From JAEYFP01 sp964579795 (GTDB lineage: Bacteria; Bacillota; Clostridia; Lachnospirales; Lachnospiraceae): a DNA stretch of 34,953 nt. Positions 7,400-15,786 of the stretch are shown here, piece after piece; positions within the stretch are counted from its first letter, which is position 1, and each line of letters starts with the position of its first letter. The translations under genes and the position numbers were made by a program. The stretch is taken from contig CAZOHM010000025.1 in the NCBI GenBank assembly GCA_964579795.1, positions 1 through 34,953 of the forward strand. The letters are read 5' to 3'. A model generated the notes under the pieces. The model ran no database searches, was not told the origin of the DNA, and saw only the letters and a list, made by a program, of their open reading frames with translations.

Positions 7400-8470
7400 A
7401 TGTTAAACATTAAAATCGAAAAAACAACATTACCAAAACCATTACCAAGTGCAGATAATCCGCTTACGTTTGGAACTATTTTTACGGATCACATGTTTGT
7501 GATGGATTACGAAACGGGAAAGGGATGGATTGATGCACGAGTTGTCCCTTATCAGAATCTGTCACTTGCACCATCATCTATGGTATTTCATTATGGACAG
7601 GAAATGTTCGAGGGATTGAAAGCATATAAAGCAGAGGATGGCAGAATCTTATTATTTCGTCCTGACAAGAACATTGAAAGAGCAAACAATACGAACAGAA
7701 GAATCTGCATTCCGGAAATTCCTGAGGAGGATTTTCTTCAGGCTATCAAGGCTGTTGTAAAAGTAGATCAGGCATGGATTCCTACAAAACCGGGAACATC
7801 TTTATACATCAGACCATTTATTATTGCAACAGACCCGTTCCTTGGTGTCAGACCTTCTAATACGTATAAGTTCATGATTATTCTTTCACCTGTAGGTGCA
7901 TATTATCCGGAAGGCTTGAATCCGGTTAAGATTTGGATTGAGGATGAGTATGTAAGAGCTGTCAGAGGCGGTGTTGGAGAAGCTAAGACAGGAGCGAACT
8001 ATGTAGCAAGTATGAAGGCTCAGGTTAAGGCACATGATGAAGGCTATTCTCAGGTACTTTGGCTTGATGGTGTAGAGAGAAAGTATATCGAAGAAGTTGG
8101 AGCAATGAATATCTTCTTTAAAATCAATGGTAAGGTAGTGACACCTATGTTGAATGGCAGTATTCTTCCGGGTGTAACACGTAATTCCTGTATTGCTCTT
8201 TGCAAATCATGGGGACTTCCTGTAGAAGAGAGAAAAGTTTCTGTTGATGAGATTTTTGAGGCTGCAGAAAGTGGTGCGCTTGAGGAAGTATGGGGAACTG
8301 GTACGGCTGCTGTTATCTCGCCTGTAGGACATCTAAGATGTGAAAATAAGGTATTCCAGATTCAGGATGGTGGCATTGGAGAGATCAGCCAGAAGTTGTA
8401 TGATACCGTTACAGGCATTCAGCTTGGCAAAATTGCAGGACCTGAAGGCTGGGTAGTTGAAGTCGAATAG
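7400..8470 (+). CDS. ilvE: Branched-chain amino acid aminotransferase
   Basis: IlvE is a fold-type IV PLP enzyme that interconverts leucine, isoleucine and valine with their 2-oxo acids, using 2-oxoglutarate/glutamate. The PLP lysine is Lys196 in GGVGEAKTGANY. The EEVGAMNIFF and GSILPGVTRNS blocks are hallmark motifs. The length of 356 residues and the N-terminal extension match the longer class II (eukaryote-like) BCATs rather than the ~300-residue E. coli type. AAAGGGAG lies 6 bases before ATG 7400. It is monocistronic, with its own promoter and a strong terminator downstream. It could also act in catabolism to branched-chain keto acids. Confidence 0.95.
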   Translation: MLNIKIEKTTLPKPLPSADNPLTFGTIFTDHMFVMDYETGKGWIDARVVPYQNLSLAPSSMVFHYGQEMFEGLKAYKAEDGRILLFRPDKNIERANNTNRRICIPEIPEEDFLQAIKAVVKVDQAWIPTKPGTSLYIRPFIIATDPFLGVRPSNTYKFMIILSPVGAYYPEGLNPVKIWIEDEYVRAVRGGVGEAKTGANYVASMKAQVKAHDEGYSQVLWLDGVERKYIEEVGAMNIFFKINGKVVTPMLNGSILPGVTRNSCIALCKSWGLPVEERKVSVDEIFEAAESGALEEVWGTGTAAVISPVGHLRCENKVFQIQDGGIGEISQKLYDTVTGIQLGKIAGPEGWVVEVE

Positions 8471-8500
8471 GATAAGTTGAAATTTTGTTAATACGAACAA

Positions 8501-8539
8501 AAAAAGAAGATTCCGAACAAATGTCGGAATCTTCTTTTT
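8501..8539. terminator. Bidirectional intrinsic terminator between ilvE and the symporter gene
   Basis: The 16-base arm AAAAAGAAGATTCCGA (8501-8516) and its exact complement (8524-8539) form a perfect stem with a 7-base loop. The arms begin and end in A/T runs, so the hairpin works on both strands and serves two convergent genes. Confidence 0.9.
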
Positions 8540-8547
8540 AAGTGCGT

Positions 8548-10074
8548 TTACTCTTCCAATGATTTTTTCTTGGAAACAATAACGGTTTCGGTATAGCACT
8601 CGAAGATTGCATCTACAGAACTGTCAGAAAGCTTTGGTGTGAACAAGCTTACAAGCGGTACGATTACAAGTGAAGCAAGCATTGCAAAGGCACCAGCAGT
8701 AATAGGTGAAGAAAAGATTTTGACAAACATATTTAATACAGTAACACCAACGCCAAACAGGAAGCTTACCCAGATAGAAATCTTTGTAGTCTTTTTCCAG
8801 TAGAGTGCGTAAATAAATGGTCCAAGGAAAGCACCTGCCAAAGCACCCCATGAAATTCCCATCAGCTGCGCTATGAATGTAGGAGGCTTTAGAGCAAGTA
8901 TGACTGAAAGCACAATGAAGAATGCAATTAAAATACGCATAGTTAAAAGCTGTTTCTTTTCATTCATATTCTTTGCAATTGTTCCGTTTATGAAGTCCAG
9001 TGTCAGTGTGGATGACGAAGTCAGTACAAGAGAAGACAGTGTTGACATGGAAGCAGATAATACAAGCACAATAACGATGCCAATCAGAATATCGGGTAGA
9101 GTGGAAAGCATATGAGGCATAATGGCATCATAGATGACACTACCATCTTCCTTGTATAAGGAAGCATCATCAAACAGTCTGCCAAATCCTCCAAGGAAAT
9201 ATGAACCACCTGCTACAATGATTGCAAAAACTGTAGAGATAATTGTTCCGGTTTTTACAGAAGCCTCATCTTTAATTGCATAGAATTTGTGAACCATTTG
9301 TGGTAGTCCCCATGTACCAAGTGAAGTCAGAACGATAATGCTGACAAGATTGGCAGGGTCTGTACCAAAGAAGGAAGTAAATGCTCCGGGCTGACCTAAA
9401 GTTGGTTCAATATCACTTTCAAACTGTGCAAGATTTTTGACTGCATCAATAAAACCTCCCTGTCCATTCAGAACAGCTGCGATGACAGCCACAATACCAA
9501 TCAGCATAATGATTCCCTGTACGAAATCGTTGATGGCAGTTGCCATATAGCCACCGACAATTACATAAACACCGGTTAACAGAGCCATAACAATGATGCA
9601 GACTGAATATGGAATATCAAATGCCATAGCAAACAGGCGAGACAGACCATTATAAATAGAAGCGGTATATGGAACTAAAAATACAAAGATAATGACAGAT
9701 GCTGCAAGCTTTAAGGATTTACTTTCAAATCGCTTGGAAAAGAACTCAGGCATTGTTGCTGAATTCAAGTGGTTTGTCATAACGCGGGTTCTTCTGCCAA
9801 GTACGATCCAGGCAAGAAGACTTCCGATTACCGCATTTCCAATTCCAATCCAGGTTGCAGATAATCCGTATTTCCATCCAAATTGACCTGCATAACCTAC
9901 GAAAACAACAGACGAAAAATAGGAAGTACCAAAGGCAAATGCTGTCAGCCATGGTCCTACAGTACGACCGCCAAGAACGAAATCTGAAACATTTGTTGCG
10001 TGTTTTTTTGCATAAAAGCCTATACCGATCATAATAGCAAAAAACACAAATAGGAGTGCCAGTTTCAAAATCAT
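8548..10074 (-). CDS. Sodium:solute symporter (SSS family)
   Basis: This 508-residue inner-membrane protein has about 13 hydrophobic segments, typical of PutP/PanF-type Na+-coupled symporters. The N-terminus carries the family pattern FYAKKHATNVSDFVLGGR, followed by the FGTSYFSS helix with unwound polar residues. The segment GGYMATAINDFVQGIIM is the classic SSS signature region. Substrate specificity cannot be read; amino acids (proline-like), pantothenate or carboxylates are all possible. GAGGG lies 6-10 bases before the start at 10074. The gene is divergent from iorA, and the shared regulatory region suggests a link with aromatic or keto-acid metabolism, which is inference only. Transcription should end at the shared bidirectional terminator. 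Confidence 0.92.
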   Translation of the reverse strand: MILKLALLFVFFAIMIGIGFYAKKHATNVSDFVLGGRTVGPWLTAFAFGTSYFSSVVFVGYAGQFGWKYGLSATWIGIGNAVIGSLLAWIVLGRRTRVMTNHLNSATMPEFFSKRFESKSLKLAASVIIFVFLVPYTASIYNGLSRLFAMAFDIPYSVCIIVMALLTGVYVIVGGYMATAINDFVQGIIMLIGIVAVIAAVLNGQGGFIDAVKNLAQFESDIEPTLGQPGAFTSFFGTDPANLVSIIVLTSLGTWGLPQMVHKFYAIKDEASVKTGTIISTVFAIIVAGGSYFLGGFGRLFDDASLYKEDGSVIYDAIMPHMLSTLPDILIGIVIVLVLSASMSTLSSLVLTSSSTLTLDFINGTIAKNMNEKKQLLTMRILIAFFIVLSVILALKPPTFIAQLMGISWGALAGAFLGPFIYALYWKKTTKISIWVSFLFGVGVTVLNMFVKIFSSPITAGAFAMLASLVIVPLVSLFTPKLSDSSVDAIFECYTETVIVSKKKSLEE

Positions 10075-10117
10075 AATAATCCCTCACATTCAAAATAAAG
10101 TTTTGTTTACTCAATAC

Positions 10118-10162
10118 TACGTTACATTAAAGCGTAACGCATTAAAGTGCAACGCATTAAAG
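10118..10162. repeat. Three iterated 15-bp repeats downstream of the symporter promoter
   Basis: The units TACGTTACATTAAAG, CGTAACGCATTAAAG and TGCAACGCATTAAAG are head-to-tail at 10118-10132, 10133-10147 and 10148-10162. ATTAAAG is invariant, and units 2 and 3 share AACGCATTAAAG. They lie at about +1 to +40 of the symporter transcript, a typical place for an operator. Confidence 0.7.
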
Positions 10163-10164
10163 CA

Positions 10165-10193
10165 ATAATAACAAACAGAAAATCTCTTGTCAA
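10165..10193 (-). promoter_or_regulatory. Promoter of the sodium/solute symporter gene
   Basis: On the minus strand, a perfect -35 TTGACA (10193-10188) is followed by a 17-bp spacer and -10 TATTAT (10170-10165). The expected start is near 10158, leaving a leader of about 84 bases that contains the 15-bp repeats. Confidence 0.75.
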
Positions 10194-10262
10194 TAGAAAG
10201 AAGCTGTAATCCGAAAAATGTCGGAATGTGGTTGGAAAAGTGCGGAAAATGGCAAGTTTTCC

Positions 10263-10291
10263 TTGACAAGTAAAGGTGTTATGCATAATAT
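10263..10291 (+). promoter_or_regulatory. Promoter of the iorAB-paaK-ACT operon
   Basis: A perfect -35 TTGACA (10263-10268) is followed after 17 bp by TAATAT (10286-10291). A GGAAAA-N7-TTTTCC dyad (10244-10262) touches the upstream side of the -35 box and could be a regulator site. Confidence 0.65.
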
Positions 10292-10307
10292 TAATATGTA
10301 GCGGAAT

Positions 10308-10333
10308 AATCGAGTAGGTGTGCCTACTCGATT
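10308..10333 (+). promoter_or_regulatory. Strong leader hairpin upstream of iorA (attenuator-like or operator)
   Basis: AATCGAGTAGG-TGTG-CCTACTCGATT is an 11-bp perfect stem with a 4-base loop, followed by TGTTTTGT. It begins about 10 bases after the predicted transcript start and 45 bases before iorA. It resembles an intrinsic terminator, so it could attenuate the operon. A palindromic operator is the alternative. Confidence 0.55.
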
Positions 10334-10377
10334 TGTTTTGTGCAATATGACAGCAATTTGCTGGGAGGAGTCGTTAT

Positions 10378-12126
10378 ATGAATGAGAAAAAAGAGATGAT
10401 GCTTGGGAATGAAGCGATTGCACGAGGTGCTTATGAAGCTGGTGTAAAGGTTTCAGCAGCATATCCGGGAACACCAAGTACTGAAATCAGTGAAAACATT
10501 GTAAAATATAAGGAGGACCTGTATTGCGAGTGGTCACCTAATGAGAAGGTAGCTATGGAAGTTGCAATCGGTGCTTCCATCAGTGGTGTAAGGGCGATGG
10601 CGTCCATGAAGCATGTAGGCGTAAATGTGGCAGCAGATCCGCTTTATACAGTTTCCTACATTGGCACAAAGGGAGGACTTGTACTTGTGGCAGCGGATGA
10701 TCCTGGTCTGTACAGCTCTCAGAATGAACAGGATTCCAGAATGGTTGCGAGAGCAGCACAGGTACCTGTTGTGGAGCCTTCTGATTCTCAGGAAGCAAAA
10801 GATTTTATTAAATTTGCTTTTGAAGTCAGCGAGAAATATGATACACCTGTAATTTTGCGTACAACAACAAGACTTTCTCATTCACAGGGAATGGTAACCC
10901 TGGAGGAAAGAGAGAATGTTGCAGATAAGCCTTATGAAAGAGATATTGCCAAGCATGTAATGATGCCACAGAATGCAAAGAAAAGACATCTTGTTGTAGA
11001 AGCGAGAGAAAAGAGACTGATTGAAGATTCCTGTTCTTTTGCTATTAACCGTGTGGAAATGAATGATACAAAAATCGGTGTCATCACGAGCGGTATCCCT
11101 TATCAGTATGTGAAGGAAGCAATGCCGACTGCTTCTGTATTGAAGCTTGGTATGGTAAATCCGCTTCCAAGAAAGCTAATAGAAGATTTTGCGTCTAAGG
11201 TTGAGACGCTGTATATTGTAGAGGAACTGGATCCGTTGATTGAGCTTCAGGTGAAGTCATGGGGAATCAAGGCAATCGGAAAAGAGATACTGACTGTTCA
11301 GGGTGAGTATAGTGCCAATATGTTGAAAAAGGCAATTCTTGGTCAGCAGGTTTCCATTGATGAGGCAGCACAGATTCCGAACCGTCCACCTATTTTGTGT
11401 CCGGGATGTCCTCATAGAAGTGTATTTTCTGTTCTGAGTAAATTAAAAATACATGCTGCCGGTGACATTGGCTGCTATACGCTTGGTGCTGTACCGCCGC
11501 TTGGTGTTATTGATACAACGGTCTGTATGGGTGCCAGTATTTCTACTTTACACGGTATGGAAAAGGCAAAGGGAAAGGATTACATCAAAAACTGGGTTGC
11601 AGTAATTGGTGATTCTACTTTTATGCATACAGGAATCAATTCTCTGATTAATATGGTATATAATCAGGGAACAGGAACAGTTATGATTCTTGATAATTCG
11701 ACGACAGGAATGACAGGTCATCAGGATCATGCTGCTACAGGAAAAACATTGCAGGGAGATATCGTACCGGCAATTAATATTATGCAGCTTTGCAAATCAC
11801 TTGGAATAAAAAATGTAACAGAAATAAATGCATTTGATACAGAGGGTCTTGAAAAGCTTATTAAGGAAGAGACCGCAAAGGATGAGGTTTCTGTTATTAT
11901 TACAAAATCTCCATGTGTACTTTTGAACAGAACACCAATTACAAAAAAATGTGCAGTTGACAGCGAGACATGTAAAAAGTGCGGTATGTGTCTGAAACCA
12001 GGTTGTCCGGCGATTACGAAAAAAGCAGACGGAACAACGGCAATTGATGATACGATGTGCAATGGCTGTGGTCTTTGCAAGGGTTTGTGTAAATTTGGTG
12101 CCATTTCAGATGTACCGGTGAAGTAG
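10378..12126 (+). CDS. iorA: Indolepyruvate:ferredoxin oxidoreductase, alpha subunit
   Basis: IorA is the large, thiamine-diphosphate and iron-sulfur subunit of the enzyme that oxidatively decarboxylates arylpyruvates (from Trp, Phe, Tyr) to arylacetyl-CoA, reducing ferredoxin. The N-terminal half has the family motif AAYPGTPSTEIS. The middle has CPGCPHRSVFS, and the TPP/Mg region is GDSTFMHTGINSL...DNSTTGMTGHQDH. The C-terminus carries two [4Fe-4S] motifs: Cys 532, 535, 538 and 543 (followed by Pro), and Cys 561, 564, 567 and 571. The length of 582 residues is typical. GGGAGGAG lies 7 bases before ATG 10378. It is the first gene of an operon with iorB, paaK and an ACT-domain gene. A strong leader hairpin suggests control at the leader. 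Confidence 0.95.
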   Translation: MNEKKEMMLGNEAIARGAYEAGVKVSAAYPGTPSTEISENIVKYKEDLYCEWSPNEKVAMEVAIGASISGVRAMASMKHVGVNVAADPLYTVSYIGTKGGLVLVAADDPGLYSSQNEQDSRMVARAAQVPVVEPSDSQEAKDFIKFAFEVSEKYDTPVILRTTTRLSHSQGMVTLEERENVADKPYERDIAKHVMMPQNAKKRHLVVEAREKRLIEDSCSFAINRVEMNDTKIGVITSGIPYQYVKEAMPTASVLKLGMVNPLPRKLIEDFASKVETLYIVEELDPLIELQVKSWGIKAIGKEILTVQGEYSANMLKKAILGQQVSIDEAAQIPNRPPILCPGCPHRSVFSVLSKLKIHAAGDIGCYTLGAVPPLGVIDTTVCMGASISTLHGMEKAKGKDYIKNWVAVIGDSTFMHTGINSLINMVYNQGTGTVMILDNSTTGMTGHQDHAATGKTLQGDIVPAINIMQLCKSLGIKNVTEINAFDTEGLEKLIKEETAKDEVSVIITKSPCVLLNRTPITKKCAVDSETCKKCGMCLKPGCPAITKKADGTTAIDDTMCNGCGLCKGLCKFGAISDVPVK

Positions 12127-12137
12127 GAGGAAGAAAG

Positions 12138-12713
12138 ATGGAAACAAAGAATATCATGATTGTAGGTGTAGGTGGACAGGGAACACTGCTTACAAGCCGA
12201 ATATTAGGCGGTATTATGCTGCATGCCGGTTATGAAGTTAAGCTTTCAGAAGTACATGGCATGGCACAAAGAGGTGGTTCAGTTGTAACGTTTGTCAGAT
12301 ATGGCGAGAAGGTTACAGAACCAATCGTGGAAGAAGGTCAGGCAGATGTGCTGATTGCATTTGAACGTCTTGAAGCAATGCGTTATGCTCATTATCTAAA
12401 AAAGGATGGAGTACTTATTGTAAATGACCAGCGTATTGATCCGATGCCAGTTGTAATGGGAGTGGCAGAGTATCCGGAGAATATTATTAGTAATCTTTCA
12501 AAGACACACAGAGTCATTTCTGCAGACGCAATGGCAGAAGCAAAAAAGCTTGGAAATGCAAAGGTGTTCAACGTGATTGTACTTGGTCTTGCTGCTAAAC
12601 ATATGGATTTTAAAAAAGAGGACTGGCTGACAGTTATTGAAAATACAGTGAAACCAAAAACAATAGACATAAATAAACTCGCTTTCGAGACAGGGTATGC
12701 AATGAATGAGTAA
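12138..12713 (+). CDS. iorB: Indolepyruvate:ferredoxin oxidoreductase, beta subunit
   Basis: IorB is the gamma/beta-type subunit that partners IorA in the oxidoreductase. It starts with the glycine-rich IMIVGVGGQGTLLTSRI motif typical of the 2-oxoacid oxidoreductase gamma domain, and contains SEVHGMAQRGGSV, a strong family signature. Its 191 residues match the usual length. AGGAGG precedes the start, 11 bp after the iorA stop. It is cytoplasmic and needed for the heterotetrameric complex. The two subunits together would give phenylacetyl-, 4-hydroxyphenylacetyl- or indoleacetyl-CoA from the corresponding pyruvates. Confidence 0.95.
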   Translation: METKNIMIVGVGGQGTLLTSRILGGIMLHAGYEVKLSEVHGMAQRGGSVVTFVRYGEKVTEPIVEEGQADVLIAFERLEAMRYAHYLKKDGVLIVNDQRIDPMPVVMGVAEYPENIISNLSKTHRVISADAMAEAKKLGNAKVFNVIVLGLAAKHMDFKKEDWLTVIENTVKPKTIDINKLAFETGYAMNE

Positions 12714-12747
12714 GGTGATTGAATAATGAAAGAAGCACAGGAGGTTC

Positions 12748-14049
12748 ATGATGATTTGGAATGAGGCAAAGGAGTGCATGAGCAGAGACGAAATGAGTCA
12801 TCTGCAGGGTGTTCGACTCGTTAAATTGGTAGACCGTGTTTATCACAACGTTGAGTTCTACCGGAAGAAAATGCAGGCTGTTGGTTTGGAACCGGGAGAT
12901 ATTCGCGAGCTGGATGATTTGAATAAGCTTCCATATACGACAAAAACGGATTTACGTGATAACTATCCGTTTGGACTTTTTGCAGTGCCAATGTCAGAAA
13001 TCGTGAGAGTACATGCTTCATCAGGTACAACAGGAAAGGCAACTGTAGTAGGCTATACAAGAAGAGATATTGAAATATGGGCTGAGTGTGTGACACGTGC
13101 TTTTTCTCAGGCAGGCATCACAAAATCGGATGTTATCCAGATTGCATATGGCTATGGCCTTTTTACGGGAGGACTTGGAGCACACTATGGTGCAGAGCAC
13201 CTTGGTGCAACAGTTGTTCCTATGTCGACCGGTAATACGAAAAAGCTGATTACCATGATGGAGGATTTTGGCGCTACGGCAATTGCATGTACACCATCCT
13301 ATTTGCTCCATATTGCTGAGACACTTGAAGCAGAAAACATGATGGACAGAATAAAATTGAAGGCAGCAATTTGCGGTGCAGAGCCATGGACAGAAAACAT
13401 GCGTATTCAGATTGAAGAACGTCTGCGTATACATGCGTTTGATATTTATGGTCTTTCTGAAGTTATGGGACCAGGTGTTGCGTGTGACTGCAGCTTCCAT
13501 AAAGGACTTCATGTTTATGAGGATCATTTCTTGCCGGAAATCATCAGTCCCGATACATTACAGCCAATCGGAGAAGGCGAGACAGGTGAGCTTGTATTTA
13601 CAACATTGACAAAGGAAGGTCTTCCTTTGATTCGATATCGTACAAAGGATTTGACAAGCATTGACAGAAGCCAGTGTGAATGCGGAAGAACATTGGCCAG
13701 AATTTCCAGATTCAAAGGACGTTCAGATGATATGCTGATTATTCGCGGCGTCAATGTATTCCCATCTCAGGTTGAGGCAGCGCTTTTAGAGGTAGATGAA
13801 ACGACACCTAATTATTTGATGATTGTAGACAGAGTCAATCACCAGGATACTCTCGAAGTGAAGGTCGAGGTAGAGGAGCAGTTCTTTGAGGATGATATGA
13901 AGGGCCTGGAGATATTGACAAAGAAGATTACACATGTCTTAAAGCAGGCACTTGGTCTTGCTGTGAAGGTAACACTTGTAGAACCGAGAACACTGGAAAG
14001 AAGTGAAGGTAAGGCAAAGAGAGTCATAGATAAGAGAAAACTTGTATAG
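12748..14049 (+). CDS. paaK: Phenylacetate-CoA ligase (arylacetate-CoA ligase family)
   Basis: This adenylate-forming enzyme interconverts arylacetate, ATP and CoA with arylacetyl-CoA, AMP and pyrophosphate. The P-loop-like motif HASSGTTGKATVVGYT is near residue 90. Also visible are IYGLSEVMGPGVACDC, the YRTKDLT motif and the C-terminal hinge/lysine domain beginning at RGVNVFPSQVE. The length (433 residues) fits PaaK. Two adjacent ATGs (12748, 12751) exist; AGGAGG ends 3 bases before the first and 6 before the second, so 12751 may be the true start. Being downstream of iorAB, it may either activate imported arylacetates or run in reverse to conserve energy from arylacetyl-CoA. The latter is inference. 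Confidence 0.92.
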   Translation: MMIWNEAKECMSRDEMSHLQGVRLVKLVDRVYHNVEFYRKKMQAVGLEPGDIRELDDLNKLPYTTKTDLRDNYPFGLFAVPMSEIVRVHASSGTTGKATVVGYTRRDIEIWAECVTRAFSQAGITKSDVIQIAYGYGLFTGGLGAHYGAEHLGATVVPMSTGNTKKLITMMEDFGATAIACTPSYLLHIAETLEAENMMDRIKLKAAICGAEPWTENMRIQIEERLRIHAFDIYGLSEVMGPGVACDCSFHKGLHVYEDHFLPEIISPDTLQPIGEGETGELVFTTLTKEGLPLIRYRTKDLTSIDRSQCECGRTLARISRFKGRSDDMLIIRGVNVFPSQVEAALLEVDETTPNYLMIVDRVNHQDTLEVKVEVEEQFFEDDMKGLEILTKKITHVLKQALGLAVKVTLVEPRTLERSEGKAKRVIDKRKLV

Positions 14050-14061
14050 GAGGGTGATACT

Positions 14062-14487
14062 ATGTCAGTAAAGCAGGTAACAGTATTTATTGCCAATCAG
14101 GAAGGACGTATTGAAAAGGTAACAGAAGTCTTAAAAAAGAACAGTATCAATATTACTTCACTCAGCCTTGCGGAGGCTGTTGATTTTGGATTACTTCGTC
14201 TGATTGTTTCAGATCCTAAGAAAGCAAAAGATGCGCTGAAAGCAGAAGGACTTTCTGCAAAAACCACAGAGGTGCTTGCTGTACAGATATCCAATCAGCC
14301 AGGTGCACTGCATGAACTTTTGACAGCTGTTAAGGAGTTTAACATTGAGTATATGTATGTGCTTTCTACAAATGAGTATGCATCTATGATTATGAAAATC
14401 AGAGACATAGAGGGTGCAGAAAAGGTGCTGACCGATGGCGGATTTACTTTGCTCTCAGAAGAAGAGGTTTATGGGGCAGCATTTTAA
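14062..14487 (+). CDS. Tandem ACT-domain protein
   Basis: This 141-residue cytoplasmic protein consists of two ACT domains, at about residues 4-67 and 70-138. Each has the beta-alpha-beta pattern with a glycine at the ligand-binding turn: NQEGRIEKVTEVL and NQPGALHELLTAV. ACT domains bind amino acids and regulate enzymes allosterically. Stand-alone tandem ACT proteins are often next to paaK/ior genes in anaerobes. I infer that this one senses an aromatic amino acid and modulates IorAB or PaaK. GGAGGG lies 5 bases upstream and the gap to paaK is 12 bp. It ends the operon and converges with the aminotransferase, with only 11 bp between; I saw no terminator there. Confidence 0.9.
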   Translation: MSVKQVTVFIANQEGRIEKVTEVLKKNSINITSLSLAEAVDFGLLRLIVSDPKKAKDALKAEGLSAKTTEVLAVQISNQPGALHELLTAVKEFNIEYMYVLSTNEYASMIMKIRDIEGAEKVLTDGGFTLLSEEEVYGAAF

Positions 14488-14498
14488 CCCGGAACTGT

Positions 14499-15590
14499 TT
14501 ACAAAGATTTGATACATGCAAGCAGCTGATCGTTCGTTTCCGGAAGCATAAAGCAGAAACGAAAATATTTATTATTCAGAAATGGAAATGAAGCACAGTT
14601 TCGTATCATCATATGCTTACGAATAGCTTGATCAAATAAAATATCGGCGTTCAGATCCTCACGCAGAATCCTGACGAGAACAAAATTGGCAGAAGGCTCA
14701 TATATCTTAAAGCCGTCCAGTTCTTTCAGACAGGAGACAATTCGACTGCGTTCAGAGGAGATGAGCGCCTTTGTTTTTGCAATATATGTCTCGTCAGTAA
14801 ACATCAGCTGACCGGCAATCTCTGCAAGAGAATTGATAGTCCATGGATTTTTACGTGAGTTGATTGTTTTAATAAGGTCCGTGTTTCCTGTTACAGCATA
14901 TCCAAGACGCAGTCCTGGAGCAGCAAAGAACTTGGAAATACCACGCAGAATAATCAGGTTATTGTATGAGGCCGTCAAAGGGATAGAATTGATTTCAGAA
15001 TAGTTGTCTGCAAATTCAATATAGGTCTCATCAACCATAACAAAAATATCGTGCTGCTTGCATATATCCAGAATAGAACGCATCATCTTACGGGTAATTG
15101 CGGAGGATGTCGGATTATTTGGATTGCACAGAATAAGCAGGTCAATGCTTTCGTTTAACTGGGATGCAAGTGTATCAAGATCCAGATTAAAATCAGCAGA
15201 TTCTTTTAATGGAAAGTATAGACTGGTTCCTCCTCCGATGGAAATTTCCCGTTCATATTCGGAGTAGGTTGGACCGATAATCATTGCCTTTTTAGGATGC
15301 TCAACCTGGATAAAAAGAGAAATCAGCTCTGTTGAGCCGTTTCCTACAAGAACATGCTCATACTCACATCCACAGTATGCAGCAATTGTTTTTCTAAGGG
15401 CGGTGTACTCTCTGTCCGGATAGTTCGTTATTACGTCAAGGTGATTGGAAAGTGAGGAACGCAGCTTATCGGATAGTCCAAGAGGGTTTACATTGGCAGA
15501 GAAGCTGATGATGGATTCCTTTTTAATTCCGTAGATTTCTTCTATTTTTTCAAGATCACTTCCGTGAAAATGGTCGGTGTGCTGAAGCAT
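14499..15590 (-). CDS. PLP-dependent aminotransferase, HisC/CobD-like (class I/II)
   Basis: This 363-residue fold-type I PLP enzyme carries the Schiff-base lysine in RGISKFFAAPGLRLGY (Lys220), Asp187 of VMVDETY, and CNPNNPT for cofactor binding. The opening (FHGSDLEKI...ISFSANVNPLG) resembles L-threonine-O-3-phosphate decarboxylase (CobD) as much as histidinol-phosphate aminotransferase. No cobalamin or histidine genes lie nearby. Next to iorAB-paaK an attractive alternative is an aromatic aminotransferase that supplies arylpyruvate, but this is inference. GAAGG lies about 6 bases before ATG 15590. It has its own upstream region, divergent from the large operon that follows. Superfamily is certain; substrate is open. 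Confidence 0.85.
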   Translation of the reverse strand: MLQHTDHFHGSDLEKIEEIYGIKKESIISFSANVNPLGLSDKLRSSLSNHLDVITNYPDREYTALRKTIAAYCGCEYEHVLVGNGSTELISLFIQVEHPKKAMIIGPTYSEYEREISIGGGTSLYFPLKESADFNLDLDTLASQLNESIDLLILCNPNNPTSSAITRKMMRSILDICKQHDIFVMVDETYIEFADNYSEINSIPLTASYNNLIILRGISKFFAAPGLRLGYAVTGNTDLIKTINSRKNPWTINSLAEIAGQLMFTDETYIAKTKALISSERSRIVSCLKELDGFKIYEPSANFVLVRILREDLNADILFDQAIRKHMMIRNCASFPFLNNKYFRFCFMLPETNDQLLACIKSL

Positions 15591-15666
15591 GTGATACCTT
15601 CTTTCTGGCAGGATAATTCTGCCTGTGAAATAATGTCGATTTATTTGTTTTTCAAGATACTTTTCG

Positions 15667-15696
15667 TTGCGAATTAATAGACGGTTATGTTATACT
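15667..15696 (+). promoter_or_regulatory. Promoter of the four-gene operon of unknown function
   Basis: -35 TTGCGA (15667-15672), an 18-bp spacer and extended -10 TGTTATACT (15688-15696) lie about 90 bases before the first gene. No other convincing promoter was seen inside the operon, where gene gaps are 14-37 bp. Confidence 0.55.
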
Positions 15697-15786
15697 TTAT
15701 TATAGTGAAAAACGAATAAAAATCAATAGGCGTCTGCCGGTGTGTCCTGATCCGGAACGGCTGTTTTGCAGAGTGTGGTGAGTGGC

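Larger units (their letters stand above)
10075..10377. other. Divergent regulatory region between symporter gene and iorA
   Basis: This 303-bp gene-free stretch contains, in order, the symporter leader, three iterated 15-bp repeats, a minus-strand promoter, a GGAAAA-N7-TTTTCC dyad at 10244-10262 abutting the next -35 box, a plus-strand promoter, and a strong hairpin in the iorA leader. I saw no small gene in it. Confidence 0.6.

Noticed and set aside
10210..10225. TCCGA/TCGGA dyad resembling the core of the 8501-8539 terminator
   Set aside because: The stem is only 5 bp with no T-tract and no gene ending nearby; similarity to the other hairpin is probably chance.
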